The notes beneath the pieces are model-generated. The model was given only the letters and a program-made list of their open reading frames with translations, ran no database searches and had not been told where the DNA came from. Shown piece by piece: positions 1 through 10,783 of a stretch of DNA of 64,000 nucleotides. The translations under genes were made by a program, and so were the position numbers. The stretch lies in the NCBI RefSeq assembly GCF_004519545.1, contig NZ_SDKM01000019.1, positions 1-64,000 on the forward strand, given 5' to 3'. Numbering within the stretch: the stretch's first letter is position 1; every line of letters starts with the position of its first letter. This DNA is from Nocardioides guangzhouensis. GTDB lineage: Bacteria; Actinomycetota; Actinomycetes; Propionibacteriales; Nocardioidaceae.

Positions 1-40
1 CGACCAGTCAGGCGCGACTCGACGACCAGCGAGGCGCGAC

Positions 41-42
<2 letters not shown>
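1..42. repeat. two 20-bp direct repeats
   Basis: Two copies of CGACCAG-NN-AGGCGCGACTC lie at 1-20 and 23-42, directly after the 3' end of serC. The unit resembles the CTCGACCAGCGA core of the interspersed repeat at 13559. It looks like non-coding intergenic repeat sequence and may continue to the left of the window. Confidence 0.5.
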
Positions 43-1174
<1,132 letters not shown>

Positions 1175-1263
1175 TCAGGTCGATCGGTGTTTGTCCTGAC
1201 GACGTTGTCAGCGACGCCTATTGTGGCATCCGTTTCGACCATCTCCGACGAGGGAGCCAGTCC

Positions 1264-1680
1264 GTGAGCGATCCCGGGTACTCACGCCAGTCGACGATCC
1301 GCTTCTACTTCCGCGTCGCGGCGGTCGTCGTGCTCGTGCTCGCGGCGTACTTCCTGTTCGTCGGTTTCCGTGACGTCGTCACCGCGGGGAGCGAGCCGAC
1401 CAGGTTCTGGATGCTGTTCGTCGGCCTGCCGCTGCTCGCGGTCGGCGGCTGGCTGGCGATGGCCGGCTGGGGCGGCGCGATGGCCCGCTACACCGCCGGC
1501 GAGGGCCTGCCCGTCGCCCGCGACTCGCTGGACTACCTCTCCAGCGGCGAGGGGCTCGGCAACCTCGGCCGCACCCACGCGGTCGCGGAGCCGACCGGCG
1601 GTCCGTACTGCCGCCAGTGCGGCACCCGCAACGACGCCGAGGCGCGCTTCTGCGACTCGTGCGGAGCGTCGCTTGCCTGA
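1264..1680 (+). CDS. zinc-ribbon membrane protein
   Basis: A 138-residue protein of unknown function. Two hydrophobic helices (about residues 15-38 and 48-68) anchor it in the membrane. After a linker the C-terminus ends in a classic zinc ribbon: CRQCG near residue 116 and CDSCG near residue 131, the two CxxC halves of one site. Such ribbons usually mediate protein contacts or zinc sensing, but nothing here says which. The stop overlaps the TTG start of the next gene by 8 bases, so the two are probably co-translated. Confidence 0.75.
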   Translation: MSDPGYSRQSTIRFYFRVAAVVVLVLAAYFLFVGFRDVVTAGSEPTRFWMLFVGLPLLAVGGWLAMAGWGGAMARYTAGEGLPVARDSLDYLSSGEGLGNLGRTHAVAEPTGGPYCRQCGTRNDAEARFCDSCGASLA

Positions 1681-2179
1681 ACGCGCGGCCGGGGAGGTCC
1701 GGATCGCGCGGGTGCCGATCACGCACCCGGACGCCGTGGTGCTGGTCGAGCAGGTCCAGGAGGAGTACGTCGCGCGGTACGGCGGCCGGGACGAGACACC
1801 GATCGAGCCGACGATGTTCGAGGCACCCCGTGGCGCCTTCTTCGTGCTGTACGTCGGCGAGGTGCCGCTGGCGACCGGCGCCTGGCGGCTGCGCGGGGAC
1901 GTCGAGGCGTTCGGCACCACCGCGACCGCCGAGGTCAAGCGGATGTACGTCGCGCCGGGAGGCCGCGGTCGGGGGCTGGCCCGCCGGATGCTTGCCCACC
2001 TCGAGGAGACCGCGCACCGGGCCGGCGCGGAGGTGGCGATCCTGGAGACCGGGACCGCGCAGCCCGAGGCGATCGCGCTCTACACCTCGGCCGGCTACCA
2101 GCCGGTGCCCGGCTTCGGCTACTACCGCGATTCGCCGCTCTCGCGCTGCTTCGCGATCCGCCTGCCGGTCACCCGATAG
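1673..2179 (+). CDS. GNAT-family N-acetyltransferase
   Basis: A 168-residue acetyl-CoA-dependent acetyltransferase of unknown substrate. The GNAT core is clear: the motif A loop GGRGRGLARRM near residue 103, preceded by the VKRMYV strand and followed by AVAILETG and an aromatic-rich C-terminal strand (GYQPVPGFGYY). I place the start at TTG 1673, because GGAG at 1663-1666 is well spaced and the protein then begins just before the first GNAT strand. Frame extensions further upstream only mirror the zinc-ribbon gene in another frame. It overlaps that gene by 8 bases, implying translational coupling. Confidence 0.85.
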   Translation: MPERAAGEVRIARVPITHPDAVVLVEQVQEEYVARYGGRDETPIEPTMFEAPRGAFFVLYVGEVPLATGAWRLRGDVEAFGTTATAEVKRMYVAPGGRGRGLARRMLAHLEETAHRAGAEVAILETGTAQPEAIALYTSAGYQPVPGFGYYRDSPLSRCFAIRLPVTR

Positions 2180-2264
2180 CAGCAATCTCCAGCTTTCGGG
2201 GACAGGACACGCCGGCGACGCCTAGTCTCGACGGGTCATTTTCCCCCATCTCTCGGACTGCCCC

Positions 2265-2858
2265 ATGACTTCTCGGTTCCGCCCCTTCTCCCGCCTCCCG
2301 CTCGTGGTCGCCGCAGTCGCCTCGGCGCTGGTGCTCTCGGCCCTGCCCGCCCAGGCCCTCGAGCTCGAGGACTACGCGCCGTACCAGCCGCAGACCAGGT
2401 GCTCGCCGACGGCCAAGCAGGGCACGAAGATGATGGGTCGCTGGATCGTCAACCACTACGGCGGCGGGTTCGGGCCGATCGCCCGGCCGTGCACGTCCGG
2501 CGGCACCTCGGAGCACAAGGAGGGCCGGGCCTTCGACTGGACGCTCGACGCCACGAAGTACGCCGACCGCCAGCGCGCGAAGCGGCTGATGGAGAAGCTC
2601 TTCGAGGCCAGGGAGGACGGCGAGGCGCACGTGCTCGCACGCCGGATGGGGATCATGTACCTCATCTGGAACGACCACATCTACAGCTCCTACAACCAGT
2701 TCGAGCGGCGTGACTACCTCAGCTCGAGCTGCAAGACCCGGAGGAAGTGCTCGAAGACGCTTCGGCACCGCGACCACATGCACATCTCGCTGACCCGCAA
2801 GGCCGCGCGGGCCGAGACCAGCTTCTACGTCGCCCGACTGGCCCGCACCGGCGGCTGA
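2265..2858 (+). CDS. secreted M15-like metallopeptidase fold protein
   Basis: A 197-residue exported protein. Residues 1-32 form a Sec signal peptide (basic start, hydrophobic core, cleavage near AQALE). The mature part contains SEHKEGRAFDW and, near the C-terminus, HRDHMHIS. The spacing of H-x6-D and H-x-H is that of the zinc site of LAS/M15 D-Ala-D-Ala carboxypeptidase-type enzymes, so a peptidoglycan-related role is likely. Two cysteines (YLSSSC, RRKC) may form a disulfide. It is a single gene preceded by a TAGTCT -10-like box near 2223. The exact substrate is unknown and loss of activity cannot be excluded. Confidence 0.7.
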   Translation: MTSRFRPFSRLPLVVAAVASALVLSALPAQALELEDYAPYQPQTRCSPTAKQGTKMMGRWIVNHYGGGFGPIARPCTSGGTSEHKEGRAFDWTLDATKYADRQRAKRLMEKLFEAREDGEAHVLARRMGIMYLIWNDHIYSSYNQFERRDYLSSSCKTRRKCSKTLRHRDHMHISLTRKAARAETSFYVARLARTGG

Positions 2859-2883
2859 GCGACCCTCCCGCTAGCCTCGCGGG

Positions 2884-3483
2884 ATGCCCGACCCGGACCA
2901 CGCCCGCAGCCTCTGGGACGCCGAGGCAGCCACGTTCGACGACGAACCCGACCACGGTCTCGGTGACCATGAGACGCGGGATGCCTGGCGGGCCTTGCTG
3001 CTGTCGGTGCTGCCGCCGGCCCCGGCGCGGATCGCCGACCTCGGCTGCGGCACCGGCACCCTCGCCGTGCTGCTCGCCGCCGAGGGGTACGCCGTCGACG
3101 GGCTGGACGTCTCCCCGGAGATGGTGGCGCGGGCACGGGCCAAGGCCGCGGCGGCCCGGGTGCCGGTCCGGGCCCGCGTGGGGGACGCCAACGCCCCCGG
3201 CCTCGACCCCGCGTCGTACGACGTGGTGCTGAGCCGGCACGTGCTGTGGGCGATGGACGACCCGCCCGACGCGCTCGGCCGCTGGGTCGACCTGCTCCGC
3301 CCGGGCGGACGGCTGGTGCTGATCGAGGGTTCGTGGTCGACCGGCGCCGGCATCACGCGGCAGGAGGCGGCCGCGCTGGTGCTCGGCACCGGCCGACACG
3401 CCGAGGTGCTGCCGCTGCCGGAGCCGGTCTACTGGGGCAAGGCGATCACCGACGACCGCTACCTCGTCGTCAGTCGCTCCTGA
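2884..3483 (+). CDS. class I SAM-dependent methyltransferase
   Basis: A 199-residue Rossmann-fold methyltransferase. Motif I is ADLGCGTGTLAVLL near residue 50, followed by an acidic residue at the end of strand 2 (GLDVSPEM), the GDAN motif II segment, and LLRPGGRLVLIEG (motif III) near residue 140. This is the UbiE/Methyltransf_11 type that methylates small molecules; the acceptor is unknown. It lies 25 nt after the M15-like gene and is convergent with citrate synthase, separated by only 6 nt. Confidence 0.88.
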   Translation: MPDPDHARSLWDAEAATFDDEPDHGLGDHETRDAWRALLLSVLPPAPARIADLGCGTGTLAVLLAAEGYAVDGLDVSPEMVARARAKAAAARVPVRARVGDANAPGLDPASYDVVLSRHVLWAMDDPPDALGRWVDLLRPGGRLVLIEGSWSTGAGITRQEAAALVLGTGRHAEVLPLPEPVYWGKAITDDRYLVVSRS

Positions 3484-3489
3484 CCCCGG

Positions 3490-4596
3490 TCAGCCCTGGG
3501 CCCAGGCCTCGTTCCATCCGTCGATCTCCGAGGCCTTGCGGGCCGGCGGCCCGGTGTAGACGGCGGAGGGGCGGATCAGTCGACCGGTGCGCTTCTGCTC
3601 GAGGATGTGCGCCGACCAGCCGCCGGTGCGGGCGCAGGTGAACATCGAGGTGAACATGTTCGCGGGCACCTCGGCGAAGTCGAGCACGATCGCGGCCCAG
3701 AACTCGACGTTGGTCTCGAGCACGCGGTCGGGGCGGCGCTCGCGGAGCTCGGCCAGCGCGGCCTGCTCCAGCGCCTCCGCGACCTCGTAGCGCGGGGCGC
3801 CGAGCTCGCGGGCGGTCCGGCGCAGCACCCGGGCCCGCGGGTCCTCGGCCCGGTAGACCCGGTGGCCGAAGCCCATCAGCCGCTCGCCCTTGTCGAGCAG
3901 GCCCTTGACGTACGACGTCGCGTCGCCGCTCTGCTCGACCTCCTCGATCATGCCCAGCACCCGTGAGGGGGCGCCGCCGTGGAGCGGGCCGGACATGGCG
4001 CCGATCGCGCCGGAGAACGCCGCCGCCACGTCGGCGCCGGTGGAGGTGATCACCCGCGCGGTGAAGGTGGAGGCGTTCATGCCGTGCTCGGCCGCCGAGC
4101 TCCAGTAGGCGTCGATCGCCTTGACGTGCTTCGGGTCCGCCTCGCCCTTCCAGCGGATCATGAACCGCTCGGCGAGGGTGTGGCCCTGGTCCACCATCGA
4201 CTGGGGCACCACGGGAAGGTCGATGCCGCGCGCCGACTGGGCGGCGTACGACAGGACCATGACGGCGACCCGGCTCAGGTCGGCCCGGGCCTGCTCGTCG
4301 CTGATGTCGTAGGTCTGGCGGAAGCCGAACGCCGGTGCCAGCATCGCGATCGCGGCCTGGACGTCGACCCGGACGTCGCCGGTGTGCACCGGGATGTTGT
4401 ACGCCTCGGCGGGCGGCAGCCCGGGGTCGTAGGCGCCGTCGATGAGGAGGCCCCAGACCTTCTCGAACGGGACGCGCCCGACGATCTCCTCGATGTCGAC
4501 GCCCCGGTAGCGCAGTGCCGAGCCCTCCTTGTCGGGCTCGGCGATCTCGGTCTCGAAGGCGACGACTCCTTCGAGACCGTGGTGGACCTCGGTCAT
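3490..4596 (-). CDS. citA: citrate synthase 2
   Basis: A 368-residue citrate synthase condensing oxaloacetate and acetyl-CoA. Seen in the sequence: the EHGMNASTFTAR helix with a catalytic histidine, GPLHGGAP with the second histidine, and GFGHRVYRAEDPRA with the oxaloacetate-binding residues. Length and N-terminus (HHGLEGVVAFETEIAEPD) match the short actinobacterial citrate synthase 2 (CitA-like), not the long GltA. The start is ATG 4596 with GAGGAG 6 nt upstream; the open frame continues to 5358 but that part only mirrors pdxH. It is divergent from pdxH, sharing a 99-bp promoter region. Confidence 0.93.
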   Translation of the reverse strand: MTEVHHGLEGVVAFETEIAEPDKEGSALRYRGVDIEEIVGRVPFEKVWGLLIDGAYDPGLPPAEAYNIPVHTGDVRVDVQAAIAMLAPAFGFRQTYDISDEQARADLSRVAVMVLSYAAQSARGIDLPVVPQSMVDQGHTLAERFMIRWKGEADPKHVKAIDAYWSSAAEHGMNASTFTARVITSTGADVAAAFSGAIGAMSGPLHGGAPSRVLGMIEEVEQSGDATSYVKGLLDKGERLMGFGHRVYRAEDPRARVLRRTARELGAPRYEVAEALEQAALAELRERRPDRVLETNVEFWAAIVLDFAEVPANMFTSMFTCARTGGWSAHILEQKRTGRLIRPSAVYTGPPARKASEIDGWNEAWAQG

Positions 4597-4695
4597 GCCT
4601 GCTCCTCGTACTCGGGGGTAGCCATCCGCAGCATTCTGCCCCTCCGCCGTCCCGGACGCACGGCGGGTGCCCACCGGGGCCGCTAGGGTCGCGCC

Positions 4696-5325
4696 ATGGA
4701 GCAGCAGTTCGCGGCCCTGCGCGCGGAGTACTCCGCCGCCGGCCTGTCCGAGGCCGACCTCACGCCGGAGCCGGTGGCGCTCTTCCGCCGCTGGTTCGAC
4801 GAGGTCGGAGTGCTGCCCGAGCCGAACGCGATGGTCCTGTCGACCGTGGGCGTGGACGGTCGCCCGTCGTCGCGGGCCGTGCTGCTCAAGGGAGTCGACG
4901 AGCGCGGCTTCGTGTTCTTCACCAACTACGACTCCCGCAAGGGCCTCGAGCTCAACGACCGCCCCGACTGCGCGCTGCTGTTCCCGTGGCACCCGCTGCA
5001 GCGGCAGGTCCGGGTGGAGGGCCGGGCCGAGCGGGTCTCGCTCACCGAGTCCGCGGCGTACTTCGCCACCCGGCCGCGCGGCGCCCAGCTCGGCGCCTGG
5101 GCGTCCCCGCAGTCGCAGGTCGTCTCCGCCGAGGAGCTCGCCTCGTCGTACGCCGACGCGGAGGCGCGCTTCCCCGACCAGGTGCCGGTCCCCGGCCACT
5201 GGGGCGGGTACGTCGTGCTGCCCGACGTGGTGGAGTTCTGGCAGGGCCGGCCGAACCGGATGCACGACCGGTGGCGCTACCGCCGGCACGGCGACGGCTG
5301 GGTCACCGAGCGTCTCGCCCCGTGA
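4696..5325 (+). CDS. pdxH: pyridoxamine 5'-phosphate oxidase PdxH
   Basis: A 209-residue FMN enzyme that oxidises pyridoxine/pyridoxamine phosphate to pyridoxal 5'-phosphate, the cofactor of SerC nearby. Family features are present: FMN-binding [19 protein letters not shown] near residue 55, [13 protein letters not shown] and [12 protein letters not shown] in the barrel, and the C-terminal dimerisation motif [17 protein letters not shown]. The length is typical. It is divergent from citrate synthase and is followed by a strong hairpin terminator. Pairing of pdxH with citrate synthase 2 is, from memory, seen in other actinobacteria. Confidence 0.95.
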   Translation: MEQQFAALRAEYSAAGLSEADLTPEPVALFRRWFDEVGVLPEPNAMVLSTVGVDGRPSSRAVLLKGVDERGFVFFTNYDSRKGLELNDRPDCALLFPWHPLQRQVRVEGRAERVSLTESAAYFATRPRGAQLGAWASPQSQVVSAEELASSYADAEARFPDQVPVPGHWGGYVVLPDVVEFWQGRPNRMHDRWRYRRHGDGWVTERLAP

Positions 5326-5331
5326 CGTGGA

Positions 5332-5364
5332 CGGTGTGCCCACCGGGTCGGTGGGCACACCGTC
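5332..5364. terminator. bidirectional hairpin terminator
   Basis: A perfect 14-bp inverted repeat (ACGGTGTGCCCACC / GGTGGGCACACCGT) with the loop GGGTC sits between the 3' ends of pdxH and the convergent secreted-protein gene. There is no T tract, as is usual in high-GC actinobacteria. Its position suggests it ends both transcripts. Confidence 0.8.
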
Positions 5365-5370
5365 GCTGGA

Positions 5371-6186
5371 CTACTTCTTCCCGCCGCTGAGGTGGACGGT
5401 CTGCTCGGCGAACCCTTCGGCGCAGTCGAACGGCCCGCACGCGAAGGTGAACGTCACGGTCATCGCCTTGCCGCCCGCGAACTTCCCGTTGTCAGGCTCG
5501 ACGTCCGCGGCCCAGGGGTGCGGCGTCCCGTCGCAGGTGCCCTCGTCGAAGACGAAGAAGGAACCGGTCACGGCGAGGCGTCCCACCGGCTGTCGGACGC
5601 TTCCGTCGACCTCGAGGAAGTCGGCGTCGGTGCAGGTGTAGCTGCCGCTGAGGTGCGCGATCCCGGTCTTCGAGGAGAACGTCCCCCGCGGGTCGACGGT
5701 GATCTCGGCAGTCGGGGGCGGGGGCGCTGCGGCGAAGGAGATGTCGAGGCTCCCGCCGGTCCCGGTGCCGTCCTCCTGGTCGTCGAACGCGAGCACGTAG
5801 TACGTCGTGCCGGCTTCGGCGAGGAACCCCACGGTCCCGGGTCCGCAGGCGACCGTTTCCAGGTTGTCGGGCGTGCCGGTGCCGACCATGACACCGGCGG
5901 AGTAGCTCGACGCGGACACGTCGACGACCACCCCGGCCCCGGTGCCGGCCACCGTGTACCAGACGCTCGCGTCGGTGGCCGGCGCCCCGCACGTCTCGTT
6001 GAACTGGGTGTCCTGCTCGTCGGTCGTGGCCTCGGTGGTGTCGAGCACCTGGCTGAACCCGACGGATGCCGAGATCGCGCCGTCGATGGTGTCGTTGCTC
6101 GGTGGTGCCGCCGACGCGGGTGCTGGCGTCAGGATCGCGGCGGCGGCGATGGCCGCCGCCCAGGCGAAGTGCTGTCTCGTGCTCAC
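5371..6186 (-). CDS. secreted protein with PPC-like domain
   Basis: A 271-residue exported protein of unknown function. The start is GTG 6186, preceded by a strong GAGGAGG; the frame reaches 6360 but has no credible start there. Residues 1-27 form a signal peptide ending at ASAAPP. Residues about 28-150 (PSNDTIDGA, then DASVWYTV and TTYYVLAFDDQ) look like a pre-peptidase C-terminal type beta-sandwich found in secreted enzymes. The C-terminal half has four cysteines in a second beta-rich region (SGSYTC, DEGTC, FTFACGPFDC). No catalytic motif is visible. It is divergent from the TetR gene, whose palindrome at 6345 could also control it. Confidence 0.7.
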   Translation of the reverse strand: MSTRQHFAWAAAIAAAAILTPAPASAAPPSNDTIDGAISASVGFSQVLDTTEATTDEQDTQFNETCGAPATDASVWYTVAGTGAGVVVDVSASSYSAGVMVGTGTPDNLETVACGPGTVGFLAEAGTTYYVLAFDDQEDGTGTGGSLDISFAAAPPPPTAEITVDPRGTFSSKTGIAHLSGSYTCTDADFLEVDGSVRQPVGRLAVTGSFFVFDEGTCDGTPHPWAADVEPDNGKFAGGKAMTVTFTFACGPFDCAEGFAEQTVHLSGGKK

Positions 6187-6344
6187 GGGAACCTCCTCGA
6201 GTAGGTGCGCGGGCCCGGGGCCCGCCCGGTCCCGTCCAGCGTCGAGGGGGCCGTCGGCGCGCTGCCAGAGGCGAAGGACCCGGTGGCCCGCATGCCCGGG
6301 TGGGTCGTCGCCCGCCCGAACGGGCGCACCCGGGATATCCGTTT

Positions 6345-6364
6345 GTGAGTGAGTACTCACTCAC
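6345..6364. promoter_or_regulatory. perfect 20-bp palindrome, TetR operator
   Basis: GTGAGTGAGT/ACTCACTCAC is a perfect 10+10 palindrome ending 13 bp before the GTG start of the TetR gene. Nested GTGAGT/ACTCAC half-sites of this kind are typical operators of TetR-family autorepressors. It probably overlaps the core promoter of the tetR-ABC operon and so would repress it directly. Confidence 0.85.
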
Positions 6365-6377
6365 TTACGCTCGACCC

Positions 6378-7010
6378 GTGGAGACCACCAGGCGCGAGCG
6401 GGCGCGACCGATGTCGCCGGAGGAGCGGCGGGCCGCGATCGTGCGGGCCGCGCGGCCGCTGTTCCTCGAGCACGGGCAGGCCACGTCGACCCGGCTGGTG
6501 GCCGAGGCGGCCGGCATCGCGGAGGGCACCGTGTTCCGGGCGTTCGCGACCAAGCAGGAGCTGGTCGACGCGGTTCTCGACGCCGAGTTCGACCCCGAGG
6601 TGTTCCTCGAGGACGTCCGGTCGATCGACCCGGGCCTCGACCTGCGGGAGCGGCTGGTGGCCTACACGACGCTGCTGCAGCGGCGGTTCGTCGGGATCTT
6701 CGCGCTGATGGCCGCGCTCGGCGTGCCCAAGCCGCCGCCCCGGTTCACCGACGCGGCGGCCCGGCGCAGGCTCGCCCAGGAAGGACTGGCCAGCCTGCTC
6801 GCGCAGGACGCCGACCGGTTCAGCCTGCCCGTCGACCGGGTGGTCCACCTCGTCCGGCTGCTCACCTTCTCCGGCAGCCACCCCCACATCTCCGACCAGC
6901 GACCGCTCTCCCCGGAGGAGATCGCGGACGTGATCCTCCACGGCGTCCTGCGACCGGCCGGCGCAGCGCCCCTCTCGGAAGACCTGACCTCGGAAGGCCC
7001 TGCCTCGTGA
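6378..7010 (+). CDS. TetR-family transcriptional regulator
   Basis: A 210-residue one-component repressor. Residues about 13-60 carry the TetR helix-turn-helix ([17 protein letters not shown], then [19 protein letters not shown]). The remaining helices form the ligand and dimer domain. The start is GTG 6378, 13 bp after the palindrome; an alternative ATG is at 6411. Neither has a clear Shine-Dalgarno site, so the message may be leaderless. Its stop overlaps the GTG of the first ABC gene (GTGA), so it is co-translated with the exporter it most likely represses. The inducer is probably an exporter substrate. Confidence 0.9.
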   Translation: METTRRERARPMSPEERRAAIVRAARPLFLEHGQATSTRLVAEAAGIAEGTVFRAFATKQELVDAVLDAEFDPEVFLEDVRSIDPGLDLRERLVAYTTLLQRRFVGIFALMAALGVPKPPPRFTDAAARRRLAQEGLASLLAQDADRFSLPVDRVVHLVRLLTFSGSHPHISDQRPLSPEEIADVILHGVLRPAGAAPLSEDLTSEGPAS

Positions 7011-8746
7011 ACCTCCTGCGACTCCTGCGCCGCAACCTCGCGGCGTACCGCACCTTCCTGACCGCCGTCGTCGTCCTGCAGTTCGTGGGCGTGGTGGCGA
7101 TGCTCTACCTCCCCAGCCTCAACGCCGACATCATCGACAACGGCGTGGCCCGGGGGGACACCGACTACATCCTGCACACCGGCGGCGTGATGCTCGCGGT
7201 CTCGCTGGCCCAGATCGTCTGCTCGGTCGGTGCGGTCTGGTTCGGGGCGCGGACGGCGATGAGCTTCGGCCGCGACGTGCGCGGCGAGCTGTTCCACCGG
7301 GTCGGCACCTTCTCGACCCGCGAGGTCCAGCACTTCGGCGCCCCGTCGCTGATCACCCGCGGCACCAACGACGTCCAGCAGGTGCAGATGCTGGTGCTGA
7401 TGGGCTGCACGATGGCGGTCTCGGCGCCGATCATGATGGTCGGCGGCGTGATCATGGCGCTGCGCGAGGACCTGGGCCTGGGCTGGATCCTGGCCGTCGT
7501 GGTGCCGGCGCTGTTCGTCTCCGTCGGCTTCGTGGTCAGCCGGATGGTCCCCAACTTCCGCCGCATGCAGACGCGCATCGACGAGGTCAACCGGATCCTG
7601 CGCGAGCAGATCACCGGCATCCGCGTGGTCCGCGCGTTCGTCCGCGAGCCCTACGAGGCCCAGCGCTTCGGGACCGCCAACGACGACCTCACCCTGGTCG
7701 CGCTGCGGGCCGGGCGCTGGCTGGCCACGATGTTCCCGCTGGTGATGCTGGTCGTGAACGTCTCCAGCGTCGCGGTGATCTGGTTCGGCGGGCACCGGGT
7801 CGACAACGGGCAGATGGAGATCGGCGCGCTCACCGCGTTCCTGTCCTACCTGATGCAGATCCTCATGTCGGTGATGATGGCGACCTTCATGCTGATGATG
7901 ATCCCGCGGGCCTCGGTGTGCGGCGACCGCATCGTCGAGGTGCTCGACACCCACAGCTCCGTCTCCCCGCCCGAGCACCCCGTCGCCCCCGACCCGGGCA
8001 AGCGGGGCTGGGTGGACCTGGACCACGTGACGTTCGCCTACCCGGGCGCCGACGAGCCGGTGCTCGCCGACGTGTCCCTGGAGCTGCGGCCCGGCCGGAC
8101 GGTGGCGGTGATCGGCTCCACCGGCGCCGGCAAGAGCACGCTGGTCAACCTGGTACCCCGGCTCTTCGACACCAGCGAGGGCGCGGTCCGGGTCGGGGGC
8201 ACCGACGTGCGCGACCTCGACCCCGAGGTCCTGTGGTCGGGCATCGGGCTGGTGCCGCAGAAGGCGTTCCTGTTCTCCGGCACCGTGCGCAGCAACCTGA
8301 TGCACGGCAAGGAGGACGCGACGGACGAGGAGATCTGGGAGGCGCTCGACGTGGCGCAGGCCGGGGACTTCGTCTCCGCCCTGCCGGACGGGCTGGACGC
8401 GTCCGTCGCGCAGGGCGGCACCAACTTCTCCGGCGGCCAGCGGCAGCGGCTGGCCATCGCGCGCGCCGTCGTACGACGCCCCTCGGTCTACCTCTTCGAC
8501 GACGCGTTCTCCGCGCTCGACCTCGCCACCGACGCCCGGCTCCGTGCCGCCCTGCGGCCGACCACGACCGACGCCAGCGTGCTCGTGGTCGCGCAGCGGG
8601 TCTCCACGATCCTCGACGCCGACCTGATCGTGGTGCTCGAGGACGGCCGGGTCGTGGGCCGCGGCACCCATCACGAGCTGCTCGACACCTGCGCGACGTA
8701 CCAGGAGATCGTCGGCTCGCAGATGACCGCGGAGGAGGTGGCATGA
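7007..8746 (+). CDS. ABC exporter half, degenerate-site subunit
   Basis: A 579-residue half-transporter: six membrane helices (about residues 15-310) fused to an ATPase domain (about 345-575). Walker A is GSTGAGKS and the signature is FSGGQRQR, but the Walker B end reads [10 protein letters not shown], with Asp in place of the catalytic Glu. The H-loop reads VAQRVSTI, with Gln in place of His. These changes mark the degenerate ATP site of heterodimeric type IV exporters (TM287/288, TmrAB type). The partner is the next gene, overlapping by ATGA. Together they should form a multidrug or lipid exporter under the upstream TetR. Confidence 0.93.
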   Translation: MNLLRLLRRNLAAYRTFLTAVVVLQFVGVVAMLYLPSLNADIIDNGVARGDTDYILHTGGVMLAVSLAQIVCSVGAVWFGARTAMSFGRDVRGELFHRVGTFSTREVQHFGAPSLITRGTNDVQQVQMLVLMGCTMAVSAPIMMVGGVIMALREDLGLGWILAVVVPALFVSVGFVVSRMVPNFRRMQTRIDEVNRILREQITGIRVVRAFVREPYEAQRFGTANDDLTLVALRAGRWLATMFPLVMLVVNVSSVAVIWFGGHRVDNGQMEIGALTAFLSYLMQILMSVMMATFMLMMIPRASVCGDRIVEVLDTHSSVSPPEHPVAPDPGKRGWVDLDHVTFAYPGADEPVLADVSLELRPGRTVAVIGSTGAGKSTLVNLVPRLFDTSEGAVRVGGTDVRDLDPEVLWSGIGLVPQKAFLFSGTVRSNLMHGKEDATDEEIWEALDVAQAGDFVSALPDGLDASVAQGGTNFSGGQRQRLAIARAVVRRPSVYLFDDAFSALDLATDARLRAALRPTTTDASVLVVAQRVSTILDADLIVVLEDGRVVGRGTHHELLDTCATYQEIVGSQMTAEEVA

Positions 8747-10770
8747 GCACCGACACCACCGGCCAGCAGGAGACCGCCGCCACGTCCGGCAAGTCCTCGG
8801 CACAGGAGGGCTTCAAGGCCACCGAGCGGATCGAGGGCGGGCCCGGTCCCGGCCGCGGTCCGATGGGCGGCGGCATGGTCGGCCAGAAGGCGATGGACTT
8901 CGGCCCGTCCGCCAGGCGGCTGCTGGGCCGGCTGGCGCCCGAGCGCAGCAAGGCGGTCCTGGTCGTCGTTCTCGGTGTCGCCAGCGTCGCGCTGATGTCG
9001 GTCGGCCCCCGGATCCTCGGGCACGCCACCGACCTGGTCTTCGCCGGCCTGTTCAGCCGGCAGATCCCGGCCGACGCCACCCAGGCCGAGGCGGTCGCCG
9101 GCCTGCGCGCCCGTGGTGACGACAACCTCGCCGACATGCTGGCCGCGATGGACCACGTCGTGCCCGGGCAGGGCGTCGACTTCCACGCGGTGGGCCGGGT
9201 GCTGCTGCTGGTCCTCGCGATCTACGCCGGCGCCGCAGTGCTCGGCTGGCTCCAGGGCTGGGTGCTCAACGGCGTCGTCCAGAACACCATCCGGACCATG
9301 CGCCAGGACGTCGAGGACAAGATCAACCGGCTGCCGCTCGGGTACTTCGACCGCTCCCCGCGTGGCGAGATGCTGAGCCGGGTCACCAACGACATCGACA
9401 ACATCAGCCAGAGCCTGCAGCAGACGATGAGCCAGCTGCTCACCTCACTGATGACGGTGGTCGCGGTGCTCGCGATGATGGTGTGGATCTCGCCGCTTCT
9501 GGCGCTGATCGCGCTGGTCTCGGTGCCCGTGTCGCTGGTCGTGACCCGGGCGATCATGAAGCGCTCGCAGGGGCAGTTCATCGCCCAGTGGCGTCGCACC
9601 GGTGCCCTCAACGCGCAGATCGAGGAGGCCTTCTCCGGTCACGCGCTGGTGTCGGTGTTCAACCGCCGGGGCGAGGTCGAGAAGCGGTTCGCCGAGGAGA
9701 ACGACGAGCTGTTCCAGGTCAGCTTCGGCGCGCAGTTCGTGTCGGGGCTGATCATGCCGGCGATGTTCTTCATCGGGAACCTGAACTACGTCGTGGTCGC
9801 GGTCGTCGGCGGCCTGCGCGTCGCCAGCGGGTCGCTCTCGCTGGGCGACGTGCAGGCGTTCGTGCAGTACACCCGCCAGTTCACGCAGCCGCTGACCACG
9901 GTCGCCTCGATGATGAACCTGCTGCAGTCCGGCGTCGCCTCGGCCGAGCGGGTCTTCGAGCTGCTCGACGCCGACGAGGAACCTGCCGACGCCGCTCCCA
10001 CGCCGCACCCGCCGGTACGCCGCGGCGAGGTGGCCTTCGAGCACGTGTCCTTCTCGTACGTCGAGGACCGGCCGCTGATCGAGGACCTCTCCCTGCTCGC
10101 CCGGCCCGGGCAGACGGTCGCGATCGTCGGGCCGACCGGCGCCGGCAAGACCACGCTGGTCAACCTGGTGATGCGGTTCTACGACCTCGACGGCGGCCGG
10201 ATCACGCTCGACGGCGTCGACATCACCTCGATGCCGCGCGCCGAGCTGCGCGGCCAGATCGGCATGGTCCTCCAGGACACCTGGCTGTTCGAGGGCACGA
10301 TCCGCGACAACATCGCCTACGGCCGCCCGGACGCCACCGAGGAGGAGATCCTGGCGGCGGCGCGGGCGACGTTCGTGGACCGGTTCGTGCACTCGCTGCC
10401 CGACGGCTACGACACCGTGATCGACGAGGAGGGCTCGAACCTCTCCGCCGGTGAGCGGCAGCTGGTCACGATCGCGCGGGCGTTCCTCACCCGGCCGGCG
10501 CTGCTGATCCTGGACGAGGCCACCTCGTCGGTCGACACCCGCACCGAGCTGCTGGTGCAGCAGGCGATGGCAGCGCTGCGCACCGACCGCACCTCGTTCG
10601 TGATCGCGCACCGGCTCTCCACGATCCGCGACGCCGACCTGATCCTGGTGATGGAGGACGGCGCGATCGTGGAGCAGGGCACGCACGACGAGCTGCTCGC
10701 GGCCGGGTCGGCGTACGCCCGGCTCTACAACGCGCAGTTCAACGCCGGGGTCGCCGAGGAGGTGGCCTGA
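8743..10770 (+). CDS. ABC exporter half, catalytic-site subunit
   Basis: A 675-residue partner of the preceding subunit. A Gly/Pro-rich N-terminal tail of about 60 residues precedes six membrane helices, with an unusually large first extracellular loop (residues about 95-145), then the ATPase domain. Walker A is GPTGAGKT, Walker B ends [10 protein letters not shown] with the catalytic Glu, and the H-loop is IAHRLSTI, all canonical. Its signature is LSAGERQL rather than LSGGQ. That non-consensus signature faces the degenerate Walker site of the partner, so one ATP site is fully canonical and the other doubly degenerate. The start is ATG 8743 after GGAGGAGG, in ATGA overlap. Confidence 0.93.
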   Translation: MSTDTTGQQETAATSGKSSAQEGFKATERIEGGPGPGRGPMGGGMVGQKAMDFGPSARRLLGRLAPERSKAVLVVVLGVASVALMSVGPRILGHATDLVFAGLFSRQIPADATQAEAVAGLRARGDDNLADMLAAMDHVVPGQGVDFHAVGRVLLLVLAIYAGAAVLGWLQGWVLNGVVQNTIRTMRQDVEDKINRLPLGYFDRSPRGEMLSRVTNDIDNISQSLQQTMSQLLTSLMTVVAVLAMMVWISPLLALIALVSVPVSLVVTRAIMKRSQGQFIAQWRRTGALNAQIEEAFSGHALVSVFNRRGEVEKRFAEENDELFQVSFGAQFVSGLIMPAMFFIGNLNYVVVAVVGGLRVASGSLSLGDVQAFVQYTRQFTQPLTTVASMMNLLQSGVASAERVFELLDADEEPADAAPTPHPPVRRGEVAFEHVSFSYVEDRPLIEDLSLLARPGQTVAIVGPTGAGKTTLVNLVMRFYDLDGGRITLDGVDITSMPRAELRGQIGMVLQDTWLFEGTIRDNIAYGRPDATEEEILAAARATFVDRFVHSLPDGYDTVIDEEGSNLSAGERQLVTIARAFLTRPALLILDEATSSVDTRTELLVQQAMAALRTDRTSFVIAHRLSTIRDADLILVMEDGAIVEQGTHDELLAAGSAYARLYNAQFNAGVAEEVA

Positions 10771-10783
10771 GTCCGGCGTCGCC

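Noticed and set aside
1196..1211. Near-palindrome between serC and the zinc-ribbon gene as a firm operator
   Set aside because: It is short, has a mismatch and there is no associated regulator gene, so it is mentioned only under serC.
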